Source of the DNA: DSOS01 sp035286585 | Lineage (GTDB): Bacteria > Chloroflexota > Anaerolineae > Anaerolineales > UBA4823 | Direction of reading: 5' to 3' | DNA length: 5,925 nucleotides | Assembly (NCBI GenBank): GCA_035286585.1 | Contig: DATEDC010000132.1 | Coordinates: 1-5,925 of the forward strand | Part shown: one piece after another, positions 1 through 4,165 of the stretch | Layout of the letters: each line of letters starts with the position of its first letter | Position numbering within the stretch: the first letter of the stretch is position 1 | Notes under the pieces: model-generated | What the model was told of the DNA's origin: nothing | The model's database searches: none | Seen by the model: only the letters and a program-made list of their open reading frames with translations | Translations under genes and position numbers: made by a program

Positions 1-1
1 C

Positions 2-505
2 GATTTGCTCTCCCGGCAGGGAGGCACCAGCTCGCTCGATACTGGAGACGTTCCGGGCATACTGGGCAATATCTCCCCTGAACAGTTCGTGTCCGACTTC
101 CTCAGCGGATGGGAATATTTGAAAACCCTGCCTGATACTCATACAGACCGCACCGGGATGGTAGGCTTCTGCTTCGGCGGCGGCGTTACCTGGCTGATGG
201 CGACGCGCATGCCCGAGCTGCGCGCGGCAGTGCCTTTTTACGGTCCGCACCCGCAAGTTGGGGAGGTGCCCAATATCCAGGCCGCCGTCCTGGGGATTTA
301 CGCTGGCAACGACCAGCGCATCAACCAGGGCATCCCTGCCATTGAGGAGGCTATGGCGCAGAACGGCAAAATCTACGAGAAGGTGATCTATCCAGGCGTC
401 GATCACGCCTTCCACAACGATACGGGAACCCGCTACAACCCCGAGGCAGCTATAGATGCCTGGAAGCGAACCCTGGACTGGTTCGACCGGTATCTGCGCT
501 CCTGA
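2..505 (+). CDS. Dienelactone hydrolase family protein (5' partial)
   Basis: This is the C-terminal part of an alpha/beta hydrolase of the dienelactone hydrolase family, cytoplasmic enzymes that open lactone or ester bonds with a Cys-Asp-His triad. The frame is open to the left edge, so the true start lies upstream. About 167 residues are visible against roughly 220-250 for the family. Numbering from the TTG at 5, the nucleophile elbow GFCFGGG carries Cys56, the acid is Asp103 in the segment GIYAGNDQR, and the base is His134 in GVDHAFHN. All three are in family order and spacing. The segment AAVPFYGPHP before the acid strand is also typical, and the protein ends in the usual amphipathic helix (DAWKRTLDWFDRYL). 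The stop is TGA at 503-505. No signal peptide can be judged because the N-terminus is missing. The natural substrate cannot be told from sequence; most members outside chlorocatechol operons are general carboxylesterases. There is no catechol-pathway neighbour. Confidence 0.93.
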   Translation, partial: DLLSRQGGTSSLDTGDVPGILGNISPEQFVSDFLSGWEYLKTLPDTHTDRTGMVGFCFGGGVTWLMATRMPELRAAVPFYGPHPQVGEVPNIQAAVLGIYAGNDQRINQGIPAIEEAMAQNGKIYEKVIYPGVDHAFHNDTGTRYNPEAAIDAWKRTLDWFDRYLRS

Positions 506-596
506 TCGCGGAGTACGGGATTTTCCGGTCATTTTTAGCCCATTGGAGAGGGGTATATCTGGATTGATTTGGTAAAAAATTGAACCTGGATGGGTA

Positions 597-625
597 TTGA
601 CGCTGGTTAAAATGTGCAGTATAGT
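597..625 (+). promoter_or_regulatory. Sigma70-type promoter for the small zinc-ribbon gene
   Basis: A -35 hexamer TTGACG (597-602) and a -10 hexamer TATAGT (620-625) are separated by exactly 17 bases, each with one mismatch to the consensus. Transcription would begin near 632, leaving a leader of about 35 bases before the ATG at 667. The placement right before a strong Shine-Dalgarno supports it as the promoter of the 51-residue gene. The downstream LLM gene may be read from it too. Activity is inferred. Confidence 0.7.
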
Positions 626-652
626 GACCTTGTTGTACTTATCCAAGCCGAC

Positions 653-658
653 AGGAGG
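653..658 (+). promoter_or_regulatory. Ribosome binding site (AGGAGG)
   Basis: A full-consensus AGGAGG lies 8 bases before the ATG at 667. It is the strongest ribosome binding site in the window. It fixes the start of the small zinc-ribbon gene and argues against the longer overlapping frame that begins at 597. Confidence 0.85.
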
Positions 659-666
659 TTTTGAAA

Positions 667-822
667 ATGGATTTCGAAGGCTATTGTGTAAGTCCGAAGT
701 GCCGTACCAAACGCCAGATCAAGAACGCGACCGTCGAGACCACCGCCAATGGGCGGAAGATCGCCAAGGGCAAATGCCCCGTTTGCGGCACTACCGTAAC
801 TCGTTTCCTACCCAGCAAGTAA
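667..822 (+). CDS. Small zinc-ribbon protein, DUF5679-like (51 aa)
   Basis: This is a 51-residue protein with two cysteine pairs: Cys7 and Cys12 in YCVSPKC, and Cys37 and Cys40 in CPVCG. That is the layout of a one-domain zinc ribbon. The flow of the chain (YC..C+TKR, then IKN, then NGR..AKGKCPVCGT and a basic end) matches my recollection of the DUF5679 family, short proteins common in Chloroflexota and other bacteria and often compared to zinc ribbons of topoisomerases. The first pair here is spaced CX4C, whereas I expect CX2C in the family. The molecular role is unknown; nucleic-acid binding is a guess from the fold and the basic residues. The start is set by ATG at 667 with AGGAGG 8 bases upstream and a good promoter at 597-625. 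It sits 161 bases after the hydrolase and 112 bases before the LLM gene on the same strand. It is cytoplasmic, with no signal peptide. Confidence 0.85.
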   Translation: MDFEGYCVSPKCRTKRQIKNATVETTANGRKIAKGKCPVCGTTVTRFLPSK

Positions 823-825
823 ACT

Positions 826-839
826 CCCGGCCAGCCGGG
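826..839 (+). terminator. Short GC hairpin after the zinc-ribbon gene
   Basis: CCCGG (826-830) and CCGGG (835-839) can pair around a CCAG loop, four bases after the TAA stop. There is no U-run behind it, since the next bases are CACAATTAAAT. It is therefore at best a weak or factor-dependent terminator, or a 3'-end stabilising hairpin. Confidence 0.3.
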
Positions 840-860
840 CACAATTAAATAACCCTTATG

Positions 861-898
861 CTGAATGAGCCTTATCGCATGCGATTGGGCTGGTTCAG
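861..898. repeat. 38-nt imperfect inverted repeat upstream of the LLM gene
   Basis: The arms 861-879 and 880-898 match at 15 of 19 positions. The core ATCGCATGCGAT (874-885) is a perfect 12-bp palindrome, and the outer arms pair through AGCC/GGCT and CTGAA/TTCAG. In RNA two of the four mismatches become U-G pairs, giving a long stem with a tight CATG loop. It ends 36 bases before the LLM start codon. It could be an intergenic terminator or attenuator hairpin, or an operator for a dimeric regulator. No U-run follows. Confidence 0.6.
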
Positions 899-934
899 CG
901 CGTGACAACCAGCGTACAAAGGCGTTAAGCAATT

Positions 935-1771
935 ATGAAATTCGGTTTTGTGCTCCCGTATGGAGATGCTCGCACGGCTTCAGAGTTTGCCTACCTGGCT
1001 GAGCAGGCGGGTTGGGATGGGTTTTTCGTCTGGGAGCCGGTATGGGGCATCGACGCCTGGGTTTCTCTGACCGCGGCTGCGATGCGAACCGAGAGGATCC
1101 GTCTGGGTACATTGCTGACGCCCTTGTCGCGTATGCGCCCGTGGAAGTTAGCCAGCGAAACTGCCACCCTGGATAACCTTTCGGGCGGAAGAGTGATCCT
1201 GAGCGTTGGGCTGGGGGCGATAGATTCCGGATTCGAGGCCTTTGGCGAGGTGACTGAACGCAAGACCCGCGCCGAGCTGCTGGATGAGGGCCTGGATATC
1301 CTCACCGGCTTGTGGCGCGGCCAGCCGTTCAGCTACCAGGGCAGGCACTACAAGGTACAAGAATTGGATTTCTTCCCACCCCCACCACCGGTGCAGCAGC
1401 CGCGCATTCCGATCTGGGTGGTAGGCTTATGGGGTTCGGATAAGTCGATGGGCCGAGCCCTGCGCTATGATGGGCTGCTACCGGCCTTTAAAGACGAGCA
1501 AAACCAATGGCGCCAAGCCACGCCGGAGGATATTCATCGGGTGAAAGCTCATCTCGAACACCACCGCCCAGGAGGCTCGCCTTTCGATATCGTCGTCGAG
1601 GGCGTCACACCGGGAGAAAATCCCCAAAAAGCCGCCGAGCAAGTTCGTCTCTGGCAGCAGGCTGGCGCTACCTGGTGGGTCGAAGCCCTGTGGGAAATAT
1701 CCAGGGATGAATTGGGATTGGAGCAGATACGCAGGCGCATCTCCCAAGGACCGCCGTTTCCCAAGAATTAA
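935..1771 (+). CDS. LLM class flavin-dependent oxidoreductase
   Basis: This 278-residue protein is a single luciferase-like monooxygenase domain, a TIM barrel that uses FMN or coenzyme F420 to oxidise or reduce small organic substrates in the cytoplasm. The N-terminus MKFGFVLPYG is the usual first strand. It is followed by the helix SEFAYLAEQAGWDGFFVWE, the strand RIRLGTLLTP (residues 54-63) and the family block R-P-W-K-L-A-S-E-T-A-T-L-D-N-L-S-G-G-R (68-86), then VGLG. The conserved segment GLWRG.PF.Y.G.HY (125-139) and PRIPIWVVG (156-164) are also present. The length is slightly short for the family (about 280-350) but shows no break. An unusual run of five prolines lies at 148-152. The ATG is chosen because the family motif begins right at it, although only a weak AAAGG sits 12 bases upstream. 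Substrate and cofactor cannot be assigned; no F420 biosynthesis gene is nearby. It may be co-transcribed with the zinc-ribbon gene, and it faces the glycosidase gene tail-to-tail, 19 bases away. Confidence 0.95.
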   Translation: MKFGFVLPYGDARTASEFAYLAEQAGWDGFFVWEPVWGIDAWVSLTAAAMRTERIRLGTLLTPLSRMRPWKLASETATLDNLSGGRVILSVGLGAIDSGFEAFGEVTERKTRAELLDEGLDILTGLWRGQPFSYQGRHYKVQELDFFPPPPPVQQPRIPIWVVGLWGSDKSMGRALRYDGLLPAFKDEQNQWRQATPEDIHRVKAHLEHHRPGGSPFDIVVEGVTPGENPQKAAEQVRLWQQAGATWWVEALWEISRDELGLEQIRRRISQGPPFPKN

Positions 1772-1790
1772 TAGACGTGAGCAATAGGAA

Positions 1791-2918
1791 CTAGTAAGCG
1801 TTCCGCCGCACTCGTTCGACCACCAGTAGCAAGATAAAAGCCAGCGGAAGGATGCTGGCTGGCACCCAAATCACGTTCTCTAATTCCAGCGATCCCGGGC
1901 TGGCGTGCAAAGTAGCCTGCTGTTGAACCGTACTGGCTAGCTGTTGATCAGCGCCAGGCTCCGAATTTTGTGTATCGTTATTGTCCGTTCGGGCGATGAG
2001 CTGCTCGCTTTCCTGAAATTCCTCTTTTATCGGGATAGCCTGCTCGGTGGAGGGGTGGTCAAATAATGGAGCCTCGAAAACCGGGGCTGCCACCACGCCT
2101 AACACTTGAGGCAGCAACCGCTCAGAGGCGACATAGTCAACCCCCTGGCAGGCAAGCTGGGCTGAGCCACCGCCATCCAGCATCATCACTCGGTCTGCGC
2201 CAAAACTTCTCAGCGCGGCAGCAGCATCTTTTTGGCGTGCGGTGCGGGTCGATAACACCAGCACCAGTTCTGACTGCCCATCTCCATTGCGGTCGTCAAT
2301 CCCTACGAAAGTGCGCCCTACGTGCTTGGTGGGACTCTTACGGGCGTCTTCGGTCAGCCCGGCGACTGCGTGCGTTGCCGACGTCTCGTACAGGGTGTCT
2401 TTTTCCAGGGGGACGATGTCGGCTTTGCCGGGCCAGAGCAGCAAGAGCAGTTTTTGATTCGGGAAGCCTTGTAGGTCATAGCCATCGGTGATCACCTGGT
2501 CATTTACCCTCAAGGGGAAGGGCAAACGGGTGGGATATTCTCGCATGTAGAAGAACTGACCGTTCGTAATGCAGAAGGCATCCGGGTAAAGCGAGGTTAG
2601 TTCAGTCCAATATTTTTGTAGCGATTTTGAGAAGAAGCGCGGGTCAGCGCCTCCATAGACGCCTTTCTCGGGGCGCGCCTCGGCAATCCCGCCGTGGAGA
2701 GGGACGAGCTGAGCCCCCAGACTTAAATCAATTACCTGGACGTAATCTGGCGCGCCGTCTTTGTAGCTTTTTTGATAAAGCTGTACTCCGGGAGCTTCGG
2801 CAATCAGCTTAAAGCCTTCAGGCGCTTGCAGATAGTCGTTATCGGCACGCGCTGGCGTTGGCGCCCAGAGCGAGACGAGGATGACAATGCTGATTACGAG
2901 CTTGTGTTTGTTACTCAT
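1791..2918 (-). CDS. Secreted, membrane-anchored phosphodiester glycosidase (NAGPA domain)
   Basis: This 375-residue protein begins at the ATG complement 2916-2918. The start is chosen because MSNKHKLVISIVILVSLWAP with a following TPARA|DN makes a textbook signal peptide (cut near 25). The longer frame to 3011 would begin with TTG almost at the expected transcription start and would bury the signal. The body (about 58-280) fits the NAGPA phosphodiester glycosidase domain: VQVIDLSLGAQLVP, then CITNGQFF (116-123), GRTFVGI (201-207) and the diagnostic LDGGGSAQL (247-255). Family members cleave sugar-phosphodiester or related glycosidic bonds, including uncovering of GlcNAc-phosphate and action on exopolysaccharides; the substrate here is unknown. 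An EF-hand-like DRNGDGQSE lies at 209-217. Residues 285-347 are a Gln/Ser/Glu-rich linker, and 348-367 form a hydrophobic anchor followed by RVRRNAY. The enzyme should therefore face outside, held in the membrane. CAGG 8 bases upstream is a weak ribosome site. Confidence 0.9.
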   Translation of the reverse strand: MSNKHKLVISIVILVSLWAPTPARADNDYLQAPEGFKLIAEAPGVQLYQKSYKDGAPDYVQVIDLSLGAQLVPLHGGIAEARPEKGVYGGADPRFFSKSLQKYWTELTSLYPDAFCITNGQFFYMREYPTRLPFPLRVNDQVITDGYDLQGFPNQKLLLLLWPGKADIVPLEKDTLYETSATHAVAGLTEDARKSPTKHVGRTFVGIDDRNGDGQSELVLVLSTRTARQKDAAAALRSFGADRVMMLDGGGSAQLACQGVDYVASERLLPQVLGVVAAPVFEAPLFDHPSTEQAIPIKEEFQESEQLIARTDNNDTQNSEPGADQQLASTVQQQATLHASPGSLELENVIWVPASILPLAFILLLVVERVRRNAY

Positions 2919-3005
2919 GTTAGTTGCCTGCAGGTCATTACAAATTCTACCAAGTAAGAAGAGATGAATCGAGAAACAACTTAAGAGGGTTGACACTTGA
3001 TTATA

Positions 3006-3017
3006 GAACAATTGTTC
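3006..3017. promoter_or_regulatory. Perfect palindrome, operator candidate for the glycosidase gene
   Basis: GAACAATTGTTC is a perfect 12-bp palindrome lying directly downstream of the minus-strand -10 element, so it would cover the transcription start. The form GAAC-N4-GTTC is the core of the Gram-positive LexA (SOS) box. With the flanks it reads AGAACAATTGTTCG, one base off the outer C of the Bacillus form. A second TATAAT (complement 3000-3005) sits on the other side. The regulator identity is a guess. Confidence 0.45.
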
Positions 3018-3019
3018 GT

Positions 3020-3028
3020 ATTATAGCA
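3020..3028 (-). promoter_or_regulatory. Extended -10 promoter of the glycosidase gene
   Basis: On the minus strand the sequence reads TGCTATAAT, a perfect -10 hexamer (3025 to 3020) with the TG of an extended -10 one base before it. No good -35 is found at 16-18 bases, but the upstream DNA has A-runs (complement 3031-3044) that could act as an UP-type element. Transcription would start near 3013, giving a leader of about 95 bases to the ATG at 2918. Confidence 0.6.
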
Positions 3029-3200
3029 TATTTTTTCGATTTTTCCGATTGATTTGACCGTTTACAAATCCGATTTGCAATACGTTCTTGATAAATTAAA
3101 ACCTAACAAAAATGTAAAAGTATTGAACAGGTTTGTGTGTAACAATATTGCGTAATATAAGATAATCTTAATTAAAGTTGTCTCCATAAACGCACGTCAG
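3029..3200. other. AT-rich intergenic stretch without a gene
   Basis: This is the middle of a gene-free stretch running from 2919 to about 3322, between the divergent glycosidase and PAS-GGDEF genes. Its base composition is far more AT-rich than either flanking gene. It carries short inverted repeats (CAAATC-C-GATTTG at 3065-3077; ATATT-GCGT-AATAT at 3145-3158) and repeated CCGATT words (3045-3050, 3070-3075). GATAAT at 3161-3166 could be a -10 for the rightward gene, but I find no matching -35. No convincing small ORF, known riboswitch motif or tRNA is seen. The remaining part, 3201-3322, is GC-richer and open in the frame of the gene that follows, yet looks non-coding. Confidence 0.5.
3065..3077. 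repeat. 13-nt inverted repeat in the AT-rich region
   Basis: CAAATC and GATTTG form perfect half-sites around a single C (3071). The site is 37 bases upstream of the glycosidase -10 on that gene's strand, a position suited to a regulator site. It is short enough to arise by chance in AT-rich DNA. Confidence 0.3.
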
Positions 3201-3322
3201 TTGCGAACGGGTTGCGGTGTTTACTGCATCGCGCCGTTAATATGGTGGGTAATGCATCCTGGAGCAGTCTTTATGATCATTTCGCCTTCCGGTGTCACCG
3301 GGTGGTAAAAAACTTTATAGCC

Positions 3323-4111
3323 ATGACATCGATACCTCATAGAATCAAAGCTGAAGCTGACCAGCCTCAAGCGCTGACCGGCCTGCGGCAAGTGATGCTG
3401 GTGGTGGCTGCGGCAACATCTCTCCTGTCCGCATTGATAATCTTTGTCACCAGTTCGCAGCCGATGATCATCAGCAGTTTAGTCGTCGGTCTGGCTGTGT
3501 TCTACCTGGGACTGCTGCTGCTCTTGCGCACGGAACGCGCCAGGTTGGTGGGGCAGATTTCATTGTATATATCCTGGCTGGCGCTGAGCCTGTCGGCGGT
3601 ATGGTTGAATCACGGTTTGCGCAGCCCTTTGCTGGATGCTTATGTCCTTGTGGTTGTCATGGCTGGTTTAATCCTGGGCAGCGAAGTCGTCCTCTATAAG
3701 ACTGTTCGCTATCGCAAGGATCGAAGTCCTGTGGATGTTGAAATTTACGGTGTTCCAGTCGTTATGGAAGAGCGTCAGATGGGTGTGCTTGTGCTATACC
3801 AAGACATCACCGAGCGTAAGCAGGCTGAGGTGACGTTGCAGAACATTGCCAATCACGATGCGCTCCCCGGGTTGCCTAATCGCTTGCTATTTTTCGACCG
3901 TCTCAGCCATGCAATCCAAAACGCCTCCCGTGCTGGCAAGAAACTTGCGGTGGCTTTCCCGGACCTGGATAATTTCAAGACTGTCAATGACACTTTTGGT
4001 CATGGTAAGGGAGATATCATCCTCAAAGAGGTTGCCGAGCGGTTAAAGTCCGGAGTGCGCGTCTCGGATACGATAGCCCGGATGGGTGGGGATGATACGG
4101 TAATCCTTTAA
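3323..4111 (+). pseudogene. Degenerate membrane PAS-GGDEF protein (decayed diguanylate cyclase)
   Basis: The frame encodes 262 residues from ATG 3323; it is open back to TTG 3212, but those extra 37 residues look non-coding and no start has a good ribosome site. Residues 21-43, 48-69, 77-97 and about 105-119 are membrane segments. The chain then jumps into the second half of a PAS domain (about 120-169: TVRYRKD...VDVEIYGVPV...VLYQDITERKQAE) with the first half missing. A GGDEF domain follows: NHDALPGLPNRLLFFDRL (178-194), FPDLDNFKTVNDTFGHGKGD (212-231) and RVSDTIARMGGDDTVIL, ending in TAA. The expected DALTGLPNR and FLDLDNFK carry proline changes (P182, P213). The GG(D/E)EF signature reads GGDD with its Phe missing, and roughly 70-80 residues that normally follow are absent. 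The inhibitory-site motif RxxD (RVSD), five residues before GGDD, is kept. Diguanylate cyclase activity is therefore very unlikely. I infer a pseudogene; a c-di-GMP-binding remnant is a weaker alternative. Confidence 0.75.
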
Positions 4112-4165
4112 AAATTCATATCAGCCAAGGGTGGCGAGGATTTGTTGGAAACGAACAGCCTGATC

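Noticed and set aside
515..536. Possible terminator after the hydrolase (ACGGGA...TCCGGT followed by ATTTTT)
   Set aside because: Only three or four base pairs form in any register because of a G-G mismatch, so the stem is too weak to call.
597..848. 83-codon frame on the + strand covering the zinc-ribbon region
   Set aside because: It overlaps the 51-residue zinc-ribbon gene in another frame, starts inside the -35 element, lacks a ribosome site, and its protein has no recognisable motif. The cysteine pairs and AGGAGG support the other frame.
2066..2491. 141-codon and shorter frames on the + strand inside the glycosidase gene
   Set aside because: They are antisense to a well-supported gene, rich in Arg, Ser and Pro, and contain no motif; they are typical shadow frames.
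2919..3011. N-terminal extension of the glycosidase to the TTG at complement 3011
   Set aside because: It would place 31 residues before a clear signal peptide and start almost at the predicted transcription start, with no ribosome site.
2990..3024. Rightward promoter with a perfect TTGACA (2990-2995)
   Set aside because: At 16-18 bases there is no -10-like hexamer; the nearest, TATTAT at 3019-3024, is 23 bases away. The site is also more than 200 bases from the next rightward gene.
3181..3322. Riboswitch (for example c-di-GMP type) upstream of the GGDEF remnant
   Set aside because: Only 4-bp hairpins such as CGCA/TGCG around 3191-3205 are visible, and none of the conserved c-di-GMP aptamer words I know are present.
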